Source: Acidimicrobiia bacterium
GTDB taxonomy: Bacteria > Actinomycetota > Acidimicrobiia > Spongiisociales > ZC4RG35
DNA length: 64,000 nt
Reading direction: 5' to 3'
Assembly: GCA_028284765.1 (NCBI GenBank)
Contig: JANQRA010000002.1
Location: 37,061 to 101,060 of the forward strand
The number at the start of each line of letters is the position of its first letter. Positions within the stretch are counted from its first letter, which is position 1. Shown here one piece after another: positions 53,208 to 62,456 of the stretch. Below the pieces are notes generated by a model that saw only the letters and a program-made list of their open reading frames with translations, did no database searches and was not told where the DNA came from. The position numbers were made by a program, and so were the translations under genes.

Positions 53208-53879
53208 ATGCCCGCTCCGATGATCCCACTCGAATTCGCACTTATGTCAGTCGATGAACAGAAGACTCGCGCCGACACCTTCTACCAAGAGATGGACCAG
53301 CGTCGCTCGGTGCGTTTCTTCTCCGACGACCCTGTTCCGCGTCATCTCATAGAACAGGCAATCAGGACTGCTTCGACAGCGCCTTCAGGGGCCCATCGTC
53401 AGCCTTGGCGCTTCGTATTGATTGGCGACGCAGACGTGAAGCGTGAGATTCGAGTCGCTGCCGAGGAGGAGGAAAAGGAGAACTACGAGGGTGGCCGCCT
53501 ACCCGAACACTGGCGGGAGGCACTCGAGCCACTCGGTACCGACTGGCACAAGGAGTTCTTGGAGATCGTCCCGTGGATCGTCGTCATGTTCGAAGAGAGA
53601 TACGGAGTGAACGACGACGGTTCCCGTCGGCACAACTTCTACGTGAAGGAGTCCTGTGGCATCGCCGCCGGGATGTTCATTGCAGCACTCCACCACATGG
53701 GGTTGGCGACGTTGACCCACACGCCGTCGCCAATGGCATTCCTCACCAAGCTTCTGGGACGGCCTGAGAATGAGCGCCCGTTCTGCATGTTCCCTATCGG
53801 CTACCCGGCCGACGACTGCGTTGTGCCGGACCTCGTGCGGAAACCGCTCGACGATGTGATGGTCGAGGTTGGGCGGTAG
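53208..53879 (+). CDS. Nitroreductase-family flavoprotein (iodotyrosine deiodinase-like)
   Basis: A 223-residue FMN protein. RRSVRFFSDDPVP and TASTAPSGAHRQPWRFVLI form the FMN phosphate and ring site. The central lid (NYEGGRLPEHWREALEPLGTDWHKEFL) and MGLATLTHTPSPM resemble the deiodinase/dehalogenase branch of the family. FCMFPIGYPADDC lies near the end. Reductive dehalogenation or nitro reduction is possible; specificity is inferred from the lid only. Confidence 0.88.
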   Translation: MPAPMIPLEFALMSVDEQKTRADTFYQEMDQRRSVRFFSDDPVPRHLIEQAIRTASTAPSGAHRQPWRFVLIGDADVKREIRVAAEEEEKENYEGGRLPEHWREALEPLGTDWHKEFLEIVPWIVVMFEERYGVNDDGSRRHNFYVKESCGIAAGMFIAALHHMGLATLTHTPSPMAFLTKLLGRPENERPFCMFPIGYPADDCVVPDLVRKPLDDVMVEVGR

Positions 53880-54296
53880 CTAGACCTCCTCACCAATCGC
53901 CCACCACACGAGCCGGGAGAAACTCCCGAGGATCGTTCCAATTGCCACGACCGCGAGTCCGTATAGAAAGACAACGACCACCAGCGCAAACGCGAAGAAG
54001 CCTGATTCCTCGAGATCGCGCAGGTTGAGAATGCCCGCGACGAACCAACCCGCTAGATGGCCAAGCGACATTCCTGCCAAGACCTTGGTTCCGAAGGTCA
54101 GGGATCCGAGGTACTGACCCCCGAACGCAGGAACAGCGGCCGAGCCGATCACGATCATCGCCGCCACACCGACGATCACATTGCCTCCCGCCACCGGCCA
54201 ATCGAGCCCAACCTGTATGAGGAGAGCAACGAAGCCGAAAAGAACGCTCCCGCCGAACATCCACTTGGTGGATCGCTTGCGTTCCTTGGATTCCAA
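53880..54296 (-). CDS. Four-helix membrane protein of unknown function
   Basis: A 138-residue protein with a basic cytoplasmic N-terminus (ESKERKRSTKW) and about four transmembrane helices. The TTG start at 54296 has AGGGGG upstream with suitable spacing. It follows rnj by 12 bp on the same strand and may be its last operon member. No family is recognised. Confidence 0.7.
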   Translation of the reverse strand: MESKERKRSTKWMFGGSVLFGFVALLIQVGLDWPVAGGNVIVGVAAMIVIGSAAVPAFGGQYLGSLTFGTKVLAGMSLGHLAGWFVAGILNLRDLEESGFFAFALVVVVFLYGLAVVAIGTILGSFSRLVWWAIGEEV

Positions 54297-54308
54297 GAGG
54301 TGCCCCCT

Positions 54309-55943
54309 CTAGACCTCCATGATGACCGGGATGATCACCGGTCGGCGCGACGTTTCGGCGCGGATCACCTTGCCCGCCGCCTGACGCACCGTCTTCTGCA
54401 TCTCTGACACGTCCGTTCGCCCGCTCTTGTGTGATTCCACCGCGGACTTCACCGCGTTCGCCGCCTTCTCGAGGATGGCAGACGGATCGTCCATCACCCC
54501 GTGGCTATCGAGGTCCGGCCCATAGACCAGCTCTCCGGTGTCGTGGTCGATGCCAACTGTGACCACCACAACCCCGTCGTCGGCCAGGTGGGAGCGATCT
54601 CTGAGCACCGCATTCTGGACGTCTCCAACCGATGACCCATCGAGATACACGTATCCCGCGGGAACGGCTCGTCTCTCGACCATCGTCTTCTTGCCGTCGA
54701 GGATCACCCGATCGCCATCTTCCAGAACGTCCACCTGAGGAACACCCATCTGCCTTGCCAGGTCAGCGTGGGCGGCCAGATGTCGATACTCACCGTGAAC
54801 CGGCACAAAAGCCTTGGGCCTGACCAGGTTGATGAAGGTGAGCAACTCTTCTCTCGCCGCGTGCCCTGAGACGTGCACGTGTGAATTGCGGCCATGAACC
54901 ACCTTGGCGCCACGTCGCATGAGATTTGAGATGACTTTGCTGACTGCGGTTTCGTTCCCCGGTATCGGCTTGGCCGAGATGAGGACGGTGTCGGTGTCTT
55001 CAAGGTCGATGAACTTGTGTCTCCCCTGGGACATCAGGGACAACGCAGCAAACGGCTCACCTTGGGAACCGGTGGTGATGAGTAACTGCTCGTCTTCGGG
55101 GTAGTCGGCCAAGTCCTTGATGTCCACGACCGAATCCTCGGGAAGGTCGAGTACACCGAGATCACCGGCGATGGTCGTGTTGCGGTGCATCGAACGGCCG
55201 AAGAAGGCGATCTTTCGACCGGCAGCGATGCCCGCATCAGCAATCTGCTGGACGCGGTGAACGTGGCTCGAGAAGCAGGCAGCGATCACGCGGCCTTCGG
55301 CGTCTCGAATCACGTCCGTGATGGGCTGCCCGACCGAGCTCTCCGACGGTTCGAAGCCAGGTTTCTCGGCGTTGGTGGAATCCGAGAGAAGGAGTCGCAC
55401 TCCCCTGCGTCCGAGGGCGGCAAACGCTGGAAGGTCGGTAGGTAGACCATCGATCGGAGTTGGATCGAGTTTGAAGTCACCAGAGTGGAGGACCATTCCC
55501 TCCGGAGTGTCGAAGGCGATGGCTGAAGCTTCCGGCACCGAGTGGCTGACCGGGATCATCATGAACTTGAACGGGCCATGTGAGATCCACTTCTTCTGGT
55601 TGATGACCCGGAGATCGGACTCGACCCCAAGCTCCTCGACGCGCCCGCTGGCAAGCTCGATAGTCAGCTTTGTCCCATATACCGGTACTTGGATGTCGCG
55701 CAGGAAATACGCGAGAGCACCCATGTGGTCTTCGTGGCCGTGGGTGATGACCACCATCGAGACGTCTTTCTTGCGTTTGAGTAGCCAGCTCCAATCAGGA
55801 AAGACGAGGTCGACGCCCAGCATGTCTTCCTCCGGGAACATCAGACCGACGTCGATCAGCGCAATCTTGCCGTCGACCTCCAATGCCGCGCAGTTGCGCC
55901 CGATCTCTCCCAGGCCGCCTAAGAATGTCGCTGAAACCGTCAC
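54309..55943 (-). CDS. rnj: Ribonuclease J
   Basis: A 544-residue metallo-beta-lactamase RNase with 5'-3' exonuclease and endonuclease activity. Zinc ligands are in THGHEDHMGAL and IPVSHSVPEAS. The beta-CASP domain has TTGSQGEPFAALSLMS, SAKPIPGNE and HVSGHAAREEL, and the C-terminus has VPVHGEYRHLAAHA. The GTG start at 55943 overlaps the dapA stop (GTGA), which gives the usual family opening VSATFLGGLGEIGRN. dapA-rnj-ftsK is a common actinobacterial order. Confidence 0.96.
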   Translation of the reverse strand: MTVSATFLGGLGEIGRNCAALEVDGKIALIDVGLMFPEEDMLGVDLVFPDWSWLLKRKKDVSMVVITHGHEDHMGALAYFLRDIQVPVYGTKLTIELASGRVEELGVESDLRVINQKKWISHGPFKFMMIPVSHSVPEASAIAFDTPEGMVLHSGDFKLDPTPIDGLPTDLPAFAALGRRGVRLLLSDSTNAEKPGFEPSESSVGQPITDVIRDAEGRVIAACFSSHVHRVQQIADAGIAAGRKIAFFGRSMHRNTTIAGDLGVLDLPEDSVVDIKDLADYPEDEQLLITTGSQGEPFAALSLMSQGRHKFIDLEDTDTVLISAKPIPGNETAVSKVISNLMRRGAKVVHGRNSHVHVSGHAAREELLTFINLVRPKAFVPVHGEYRHLAAHADLARQMGVPQVDVLEDGDRVILDGKKTMVERRAVPAGYVYLDGSSVGDVQNAVLRDRSHLADDGVVVVTVGIDHDTGELVYGPDLDSHGVMDDPSAILEKAANAVKSAVESHKSGRTDVSEMQKTVRQAAGKVIRAETSRRPVIIPVIMEV

Positions 55944-56833
55944 GAGGTGGGGAAGGCTCCCATAGCTTTTTCGATGGCTGCCATCGTCTCGTCGCTCGGC
56001 CCGACGAGTGGAAGGCGGACATCCCCAACCGGCTCCCAATACCGCGACATCGCAGCTTTCACCGGAGAGGGACTCGTCTCTAGGAAACATGCATGACAGA
56101 GCGGAAGCATCAGATGATGGAGTCGACGCGCCTCAGGCAGGTCACCCGCGTTTGCGGCCTTGATCATCGCTTGGATACTCGGACCCGCGAGGTGAGCTAT
56201 CACTGACACGACTCCGACTGCGCCAACAGACACCATCGGAAGGGTCAGGCTGTCCTGACCCGAGTAGACGGGTAGTCCGGGAATGGCGTTCACGGTTTGT
56301 GAGGTGAAGTCGAGATTCTCCACCGCATCTTTCACAGCCACGATGTTGTTGTGGCCGGCAAGATGCGCAAGCGTCTCGATCTCGATGAGCCGAGCGGACC
56401 GACCTGGGATGTTGTAGACCATGACAGGCACGCCAACGTCAGCTATGGCTGTGAAGTGTGCGGCCAGACCGTCCTGGGTCGGCTTGTTGTAATACGGAGT
56501 GACGGCAAGAACAGCGTCAACTCCGATCTCCCCGGCCTTCTCGGTCATCGCGACCGAGTGCGCCGTGTCATAGGTGCCAGTTCCGGCCATCACTTTGGTC
56601 TTCTTCTCCGAGACGGCCTCGACAATCGTTTTGAACAGCGCGAGCTTCTCTTGATCAGTGAGTGTGGGCGATTCTCCTGTCGTCCCAGCCACAACGAGGG
56701 TGTCCGTTCCGTTTGCCGCAAGGTGACGCGCGAGATCCCAAGCCTTTTGATGGTCGACTTCACCTGAGTCAGTGAATGGAGTGATCATCGCCGTGGCGAC
56801 GAGCCCGAAGGGCGTGGTGTGCGAATCAGTCAC
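55940..56833 (-). CDS. dapA: 4-hydroxy-tetrahydrodipicolinate synthase
   Basis: A 297-residue class I aldolase that condenses pyruvate and aspartate semialdehyde in lysine/diaminopimelate synthesis. AGTTGESPTLTDQE, TPYYNKPTQDGL with the active-site tyrosine, YNIPGRSA and IVAVKDAVENL with the Schiff-base lysine are all present. GTG start at 56833. It is coupled to rnj by a 4-bp overlap. dapF lies 38 kb away. Confidence 0.96.
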   Translation of the reverse strand: MTDSHTTPFGLVATAMITPFTDSGEVDHQKAWDLARHLAANGTDTLVVAGTTGESPTLTDQEKLALFKTIVEAVSEKKTKVMAGTGTYDTAHSVAMTEKAGEIGVDAVLAVTPYYNKPTQDGLAAHFTAIADVGVPVMVYNIPGRSARLIEIETLAHLAGHNNIVAVKDAVENLDFTSQTVNAIPGLPVYSGQDSLTLPMVSVGAVGVVSVIAHLAGPSIQAMIKAANAGDLPEARRLHHLMLPLCHACFLETSPSPVKAAMSRYWEPVGDVRLPLVGPSDETMAAIEKAMGAFPTS

Positions 56834-56871
56834 ACAGCCACGTTACCGGTCGGTCAGCTAGAAACACGTCG

Positions 56872-58332
56872 ATGCAGCTCGCGACACCCTCCCTGGTAGT
56901 CCTGATCGGTCCCAGTTCAGCCGGGAAGTCGACCTGGGCGGCTGAGCAATTCGAACGAAACGAGATCGTCTCCTCAGACACCCTCCGGGCGGTGGTCGGA
57001 GGGGGTGAGGACGATCAGACGGCGAGCCCGGTCGCGTTCGAGATTCTGGATCGAATCGTTGAAGAGCGTCTGCGGCGCCGCATGACAACAGTGGTGGACA
57101 CGCTGGGTTTCGATGACCCCTCGCGCCAACGTTGGTCAGCATGGGCCGAAGCTGCCGACCTCCCGGTGAACCTCGTGGTCTTCGACACGGATCCTGAGAC
57201 TTGCGAGGTCAGGAACGCAGCTCGGGACCGCCCGATCCCCAAGGCTGTCCTTCGTAAGCAGTTCAGGCGTTTCCGCGAGGTGCGTGAGGCCCTCGACGAA
57301 CCGCATGTCGTGCGAACCGGGGGCGATATCAGCCAGATACGGCGAAATGAACCCCGGGTTTCGGACGAGAAAGGGGTCGGGGGTGGAGGGCACAGTTTTG
57401 GGTTGATTGTCTCCAGGTTCGATTGGGGCGACAGAGACTTGGGCGAACAGCTGAGTTCAATCGCCCGACGGGCCGAACATGCGGGTTTCCGAGATATCTG
57501 GGTGATGGATCACTTCCGTCAGATTCCCCAGGTCGGCCGAGCCTGGGAGGACATGCCCGAGGCGTATTCGTCTCTGGCCCACATGGCAGCTGCGACGACG
57601 GAAGTTCGGCTCGGTGCTCTGGTGAGCGGAATCACACATCGGCACCCGGTGGTACTCGGGAAGACAATCGCCACCTTGGATGTCCTCTCTAAAGGACGAA
57701 TGATCTGTGGTCTTGGGATCGCCTGGGATCAAGCCGAACATGCGTCATACGGCATTGAGTTTCCTGCAACCAGCGTCCGCTACGAGATTCTCGAGGAGTC
57801 ACTCCAAATGCTGCCCCTCCTCTGGGGCAAAGGGTCGCCGTCATTCCACGGCAAACACATCTCAGCGGACGAGCTCATCTGTTACCCGCGCCCGGTCCAG
57901 GATCGAATACCCATCCTGATCGGTGGCTCGGGCGAGAAGAAGACGCTCCGACTCGTAGCCCAATACGCAGACGCAGCAAACGTATTCGGCAAGCCGGATG
58001 AAATCCGCCATAAGGCTTCGGTAATAGCTGAACACTGTGCTGACTTTGAAAGGGATCCGGCCGAGATCGAGATCACCCACCTAACCAACACGCTGGTGGC
58101 AGCAAGCCGGAGCGAGCTCATCGCAGCTGCCAATCGCCTTCGAGGCCGAAATCAAACAGCAGAAGAATTCATCAGTCTCAACCGTGGAGGCACGACCGAT
58201 CAGATAGTCGATCGATTCAACGCTTACGGGGAAGCCGGATCGTCACACTCGATCGTTGCAATGCCGAACGTCTCCGAACCTGAGTCGATCGAGGCTTTTG
58301 GCGATGTGATCGCAAGATTCGAAGGGTCTTAG
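56872..58332 (+). CDS. P-loop kinase fused to F420-type LLM oxidoreductase
   Basis: A 486-residue fusion. Residues 1-150 are a small P-loop kinase: Walker A IGPSSAGKST, SDTLRAVVGG and a VVDTLGFDDPSRQRW segment as in bacterial polynucleotide-kinase-like proteins. Residues about 175-486 are a luciferase-like (LLM) TIM barrel, with AEHAGFRDIWVMDHF, LGALVSGITHRHP and GLGIAWDQAEHASYG. The linker (about 152-164) is encoded by copy 3 of the 37-bp repeat. F420 dependence is inferred from the family. Confidence 0.83.
   Translation: MQLATPSLVVLIGPSSAGKSTWAAEQFERNEIVSSDTLRAVVGGGEDDQTASPVAFEILDRIVEERLRRRMTTVVDTLGFDDPSRQRWSAWAEAADLPVNLVVFDTDPETCEVRNAARDRPIPKAVLRKQFRRFREVREALDEPHVVRTGGDISQIRRNEPRVSDEKGVGGGGHSFGLIVSRFDWGDRDLGEQLSSIARRAEHAGFRDIWVMDHFRQIPQVGRAWEDMPEAYSSLAHMAAATTEVRLGALVSGITHRHPVVLGKTIATLDVLSKGRMICGLGIAWDQAEHASYGIEFPATSVRYEILEESLQMLPLLWGKGSPSFHGKHISADELICYPRPVQDRIPILIGGSGEKKTLRLVAQYADAANVFGKPDEIRHKASVIAEHCADFERDPAEIEITHLTNTLVAASRSELIAAANRLRGRNQTAEEFISLNRGGTTDQIVDRFNAYGEAGSSHSIVAMPNVSEPESIEAFGDVIARFEGS
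57325..57361. repeat. 37-bp palindromic repeat, copy 3 (coding)
   Basis: It begins GATATCAGCCAGATACGG and ends AACCCCGGGTTT, 31 of 37 identical to copy 1. It lies inside the kinase-LLM fusion gene and is translated as part of the interdomain linker, GDISQIRRNEPRV. Confidence 0.75.
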
Positions 58333-58343
58333 ACTCGCCCGAT

Positions 58344-58853
58344 ATGACCAAGCAGTACGACTCGGCTCCAGAGCTGACCATTGACCCTTCCAAGTCCTAC
58401 ACCGCCACGCTCGACACCAACCACGGTGAAATCGTGATCGATCTCGATGCCGGCAGATCGCCGTTAACGGTGAACAACTTTGTCTTTCTCGCCAACGACG
58501 GCTTCTACGACGGCGTGATCTTCCATCGGGTTATCGAGAACTTCATGATCCAGGGCGGCGACCCCACTGGCACGGGACGGGGCGGTCCGGGATATCGGTT
58601 CCGTGACGAGATCGAAGGGGCAGGCGACTACTCACGCGGCACCGTCGCGATGGCCAACGCAGGTCCAAACACAAACGGAAGCCAATTCTTCATTTGCCAC
58701 GTTGATGCCGGGCTTCCCCACTCGTACACCATCTTTGGCAAGGTCAGCTCCGGCATGGAGGCCGTCGACTCCATTGCCAGCAACGGCACCGACCATGCGG
58801 ACAAGCCACATGAGGATGTTGTTATCCGGAAGGTGACAGTCTCGGAGTCTTAA
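58344..58853 (+). CDS. Peptidyl-prolyl cis-trans isomerase, cyclophilin type
   Basis: A 169-residue cyclophilin with FHRVIENFMIQGGDPTGTGRGG (catalytic Arg, Phe, Met, Gln), VAMANAGPNTNGSQFFI and HSYTIFGKVSSGMEAVD. There is no signal peptide or lipobox, so it is cytoplasmic and assists protein folding. It starts 11 bp after the kinase-LLM fusion and may be co-transcribed with it. Confidence 0.94.
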   Translation: MTKQYDSAPELTIDPSKSYTATLDTNHGEIVIDLDAGRSPLTVNNFVFLANDGFYDGVIFHRVIENFMIQGGDPTGTGRGGPGYRFRDEIEGAGDYSRGTVAMANAGPNTNGSQFFICHVDAGLPHSYTIFGKVSSGMEAVDSIASNGTDHADKPHEDVVIRKVTVSES

Positions 58854-58856
58854 CTC

Positions 58857-59483
58857 CTACAGCAGTCTCGGGTTCTGGGTGTAGGTCCCCTCGATAGAGG
58901 CCTCTCCCAGGACATGGCCTTCCAGAGCCTCACGGGCATCGTGTCCGGTGTAGCCATCGGATATTTTGAGCTTGTCCACATCCAGGGCGTAAACGGTGAA
59001 CTTGTAGTGGTGAATGATTGAATCGTTCCAAGGAGGAGCTGGACCGTCGTAGCCGTAGTAGGTCCCCTTCATGTCCTCGTCCTCGGCGAACCAACCCGTG
59101 TAGTCGTTGACACCGGGCCTCGAACCGCTTGAACCACTATCGGGCCCTTTACCGCCAACGGTCACACCGTCTGAGAACTGGCCTTCGGCAACTGATCTCA
59201 TATCAGCGGGCAAGTCCACCTCCAACCAGTGGAAGAAGTCCACTCGGGGCAGGTCAGCAGGTACCTCCCTGTCCGGCTGGTTGACGTCGTCGCCGACGCT
59301 CGGGACCGAGTAGTCATGACAGATGATGGCGAAGGATCGGGTTCCTTCTGGAACGTCATCCCATTCGAGATGAGGGTTCACATTCCCCGCCAGCGTCACC
59401 CGAGTCTCAGGATGGTGCTCGGCGAAGGCGTATCGGGCGGGGATACGAGCCCCGTCTTCGAAGCTGTTGGATGAGAGTCTCAT
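58857..59483 (-). CDS. YbhB/YbcL-type (PEBP) family protein
   Basis: A 208-residue phosphatidylethanolamine-binding-fold protein. Family marks are the N-terminal SFEDGARIPARYA, then HLEWDDVPEGTRSFAIICHD, the NDYTGWFAEDE region with DGPAPPWND, and HHYKFTVYALDVDKL. It lacks a signal peptide. The bacterial role is unsettled. It is convergent with the cyclophilin gene, with a 3-bp gap. Confidence 0.9.
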   Translation of the reverse strand: MRLSSNSFEDGARIPARYAFAEHHPETRVTLAGNVNPHLEWDDVPEGTRSFAIICHDYSVPSVGDDVNQPDREVPADLPRVDFFHWLEVDLPADMRSVAEGQFSDGVTVGGKGPDSGSSGSRPGVNDYTGWFAEDEDMKGTYYGYDGPAPPWNDSIIHHYKFTVYALDVDKLKISDGYTGHDAREALEGHVLGEASIEGTYTQNPRLL

Positions 59484-59496
59484 GTCGGTCTCGACA

Positions 59497-60387
59497 CTAT
59501 CCGACCAGAGACAACGCTTTGGCCAACTCCTCTACGGCCCTCTGATCGATGGGGTCGGCAACCAGCTGAAGATGGTCGATGCCCATCTCGGCGAAGGCGG
59601 CAACGCTCTCAGCAATCTGGTGATGGCTTCCGGTGATCGGAGGGGCAGAAGGACGTTCGCCACTGCCGGCCCGTCGACCGGAGCCGCGCGCGAGTTCCAC
59701 ATAGACGGCCGCAGTCTTCTCAATCTCGTCGGGATTGCGTCCTCCCTCGCGTGCTGCTTCCTCCAGCCCTGAGATGAGAGGGCGCAGACCCTCGGGCCGG
59801 TTGCCGAACCAGACATGCCAGCTGTTCCACATGTCGACGTGTGGTGCGGTTATCCGGAGCATCCGGGGGCCATTGGACCCCACCATCAACTTCATATCCG
59901 AGCGAGCTCTCGGCTGAAGGTCCATGCCGCGAAGGGTGTAGTAGTCACCGTCGAAGTCGATGAACCCCTCTCGAATGAGGGTCCGGATAATCGTGAAGGC
60001 TTCTTCGAAGCGGGATACCCGGTTGTCGAATGGAAATCCGTAGGCGAGATACTCGGTCTCGTTCCAGCCGGCACCCAACCCGAGGATCAGGCGGCCGCCG
60101 CTGATCTCATCGACGGTAGAAGCCATCTTGGCCAGCATCGCGGGTGAGTGGAAAGAGGTTGCAGCGACGAGAGGGGCAATAGCAATCCGCTCCGTCGCCT
60201 CGGCCAATGCTGCGAGCGACGTCCAAGCTTCCCATGGACCGCTGGTCTCGTCGTCGTCCCGATAGAGAAGATGGTCGCCGACCCATAGGGAGTCGAAGCC
60301 ACATTCCTCCGCCTCTAGAGCGATGCTTCTCACTTCCGACCACCGAACCGGCCTCTCGACCTCCGGCAACTGAATCCCGATGTCCAC
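59497..60387 (-). CDS. LLM class F420-dependent oxidoreductase
   Basis: A 296-residue TIM-barrel protein. DIGIQLPEVERPVRW, EAEECGFDSLWVGDHLLY, TERIAIAPLVAATSFHSPAMLAKMASTVDEISGGRLILGLGAGWNETE in stretches, and KLMVGSNGPRMLRITA are typical of the actinobacterial F420 branch. The GTG at 60387 gives the normal length. It is divergent from glpD with only about 20 bp between the start codons, so at least one of the two transcripts is likely leaderless or starts inside the other gene. The substrate is unknown. Confidence 0.88.
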   Translation of the reverse strand: MDIGIQLPEVERPVRWSEVRSIALEAEECGFDSLWVGDHLLYRDDDETSGPWEAWTSLAALAEATERIAIAPLVAATSFHSPAMLAKMASTVDEISGGRLILGLGAGWNETEYLAYGFPFDNRVSRFEEAFTIIRTLIREGFIDFDGDYYTLRGMDLQPRARSDMKLMVGSNGPRMLRITAPHVDMWNSWHVWFGNRPEGLRPLISGLEEAAREGGRNPDEIEKTAAVYVELARGSGRRAGSGERPSAPPITGSHHQIAESVAAFAEMGIDHLQLVADPIDQRAVEELAKALSLVG

Positions 60388-60409
60388 GTGGCGATCGTAA
60401 GGTTTGGAG

Positions 60410-62020
60410 GTGAATTCCGCCCAGCTCAACCTCCAACAGCGGCAAAGAGACCTGCAAGCAATGCAGGACACTGCCCTTGACTTGCTGGTGATAGGCGGAG
60501 GTGTCACCGGCGCTGGAGCGGCACTCGACGCAGCCTCCAGAGGTCTCCGAGTTGGACTGGTCGAACAACGTGACTACGGGTCCGGGACATCGAGCCGCTC
60601 GTCGAAAATGTTTCACGGCGGGCTCCGCTATCTCGAGCAGTTCAATTTCGGCTTGGTCAAGGAGGCGCTCGCCGAGCGCAATCTGATGGTCAGCAAGTTG
60701 TGCCCTCATCTGGTGCGGCCGACACCATTTGTCTACCCATTGCGCTATCCAATCTGGGAGCGGTTCTACGTCGGCGCCGGCGTCATGCTCTACGAGCTGC
60801 TCGCACGGATGGCCAACAATCCCCTGCCTTGGCATAGGCATCTAGGCCGCAAGGGACTTGCACAGGTCGCACCCGATCTGGTCGCACGGGGTGGAGTCCA
60901 GTATTGGGACACGGTTGTCGACGATGCGCGGCACACGATGACTCTGGCCAGAACCGCGCGCTCCAACGGAGCACTCATGGCGCCGAGCACCCGCGTGGTG
61001 GGCCACAAACGCCAAGAGGACGTCTCGATCGTGACTCTTCTCGACCTTGAGTCAGGCAAACACCTGAATGTGGCAGCAAGGACCGTCATCAACGCAACCG
61101 GTGTCTGGACCGACGACATCGAGGAAATGGGAGGCGAGACAGGGATCGACGTTCGAGCCTCGAAAGGCATTCACCTGGTTATACCTCGGTCCGCCGTCGA
61201 CCTCGACTCTGGGGTGATTCTCCGCACCAAGGTCAGCGTTCTGTTCATCATTCCATGGAGAGACCATTGGATCGTCGGGACCACCGACACTCCGTGGAAT
61301 CTGCGCAGAGCACATCCGGCAGCCAGCCGCACCGATATCGACTATCTCCTCACCTGGGCCAGCACCGCCTTACGCACGCCGATCAAAGCCGAAGACATCG
61401 TCGGGGTGTACGCCGGGCTCCGGCCTCTGTTGACGGGCGAAACCGACCAGACCTCGAAACTGAGCCGAGAGCACGCCGTGGTTGACCGCGGCGGTGGACT
61501 GATCACCGTGGCCGGCGGCAAGTACACGACGTACCGGGTGATGGCGCAAGATGCGGTCGACCAGGCCATGCCCTATCTCGATAGGACCGCCGAGTCGAAG
61601 ACAGATGAGATCCCGCTCGTCGGTGCGACATCACTCTCGGACGATCGCATGATCTCCCGATACGGATCAATGGTGGATGATGTCGGTGACCCCACTCCCC
61701 TCGTCGACGACGCTCCATACACGCGCGGCGAGATTGCATACGCGGTCACCCACGAAGGTGCGCTTCACCTCGATGACGTCCTGGCTCGTCGGACCAGGAT
61801 CTCGATTGAGACCCGACACCGAGGACTCTCCGCAGCGACCCCTGCCGCCCAAATCATGGCCACGCATCTGGGCTGGGATCAGGCAACCGTCGAGCGGGAG
61901 ATCGAGCACTACGAAGCACGGGTGGCTGCAGAATTGGATTCTCAGACCCAAGACGACGACGCCACTGCTGATGCTGCCCGGATGGGGGCACCAGACGTCC
62001 GAACCGGGGTTTCCGAGTAG
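60410..62020 (+). CDS. glpD: Glycerol-3-phosphate dehydrogenase (FAD)
   Basis: About 536 residues. It oxidises sn-glycerol-3-phosphate to dihydroxyacetone phosphate and feeds electrons to quinone. The FAD motif is LLVIGGGVTGAGAALDAASRGL; SSRSSKMFHGGLRYLEQF, GIHLVIPRS, the NLRRAHPAASRTDIDYLL region and AGLRPLL follow, and the C-terminal cap has EIAYAVTHEGALHLDDVLARRTR. GTG 60410 or TTG 60404 is the start, keeping the conserved LNLQQRQRDLQAM opening. No glpF or glpK is present nearby. Confidence 0.93.
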   Translation: MNSAQLNLQQRQRDLQAMQDTALDLLVIGGGVTGAGAALDAASRGLRVGLVEQRDYGSGTSSRSSKMFHGGLRYLEQFNFGLVKEALAERNLMVSKLCPHLVRPTPFVYPLRYPIWERFYVGAGVMLYELLARMANNPLPWHRHLGRKGLAQVAPDLVARGGVQYWDTVVDDARHTMTLARTARSNGALMAPSTRVVGHKRQEDVSIVTLLDLESGKHLNVAARTVINATGVWTDDIEEMGGETGIDVRASKGIHLVIPRSAVDLDSGVILRTKVSVLFIIPWRDHWIVGTTDTPWNLRRAHPAASRTDIDYLLTWASTALRTPIKAEDIVGVYAGLRPLLTGETDQTSKLSREHAVVDRGGGLITVAGGKYTTYRVMAQDAVDQAMPYLDRTAESKTDEIPLVGATSLSDDRMISRYGSMVDDVGDPTPLVDDAPYTRGEIAYAVTHEGALHLDDVLARRTRISIETRHRGLSAATPAAQIMATHLGWDQATVEREIEHYEARVAAELDSQTQDDDATADAARMGAPDVRTGVSE

Positions 62021-62054
62021 GCCTTTCCAGAGCGTCTGACATACGATCGCCTAG

Positions 62055-62423
62055 ATGGAATCCGAGGGAGTTGGTTGTAGAGAAACCGCGATTTCAGCCG
62101 TTCTGCTGATCGCCATGTCACTTGCCTTCATGGCGGTTGGGCTCAGCCTGGTGAACGGCGACTCATGCGACGGCGCCTGTGAAACTCTAGGACTCACCCT
62201 TCTCTACGCGGGCCTGCCGATGTCGGCCATTTTTGGAGTCCTCTTTGGAGATCTGGTCGTTGCCTGGCCTCTGGACATCACGTTCTGGGTCGTGATGGCC
62301 TTCGTGTTGGCGAACGTGTCGGAGCGCCGGGGTAGCCGTCCGTTGCCAGCATCACTTATTGCCGTCGCGATTGCCCTCATCTACGGACTAGTCCTTTCGC
62401 AGTTTGTCGAGATAGCTATTTAG
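62055..62423 (+). CDS. Small multi-helix membrane protein
   Basis: A 122-residue protein with about four hydrophobic segments and a short exported loop holding two cysteines (SCDGACETLG) after the first helix. No family is recognised. It lies 34 bp after glpD on the same strand, and a functional link is unproven. Confidence 0.6.
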   Translation: MESEGVGCRETAISAVLLIAMSLAFMAVGLSLVNGDSCDGACETLGLTLLYAGLPMSAIFGVLFGDLVVAWPLDITFWVVMAFVLANVSERRGSRPLPASLIAVAIALIYGLVLSQFVEIAI

Positions 62424-62456
62424 TTCTGCGAACTCACCACTTACCGTGGTCATTGC

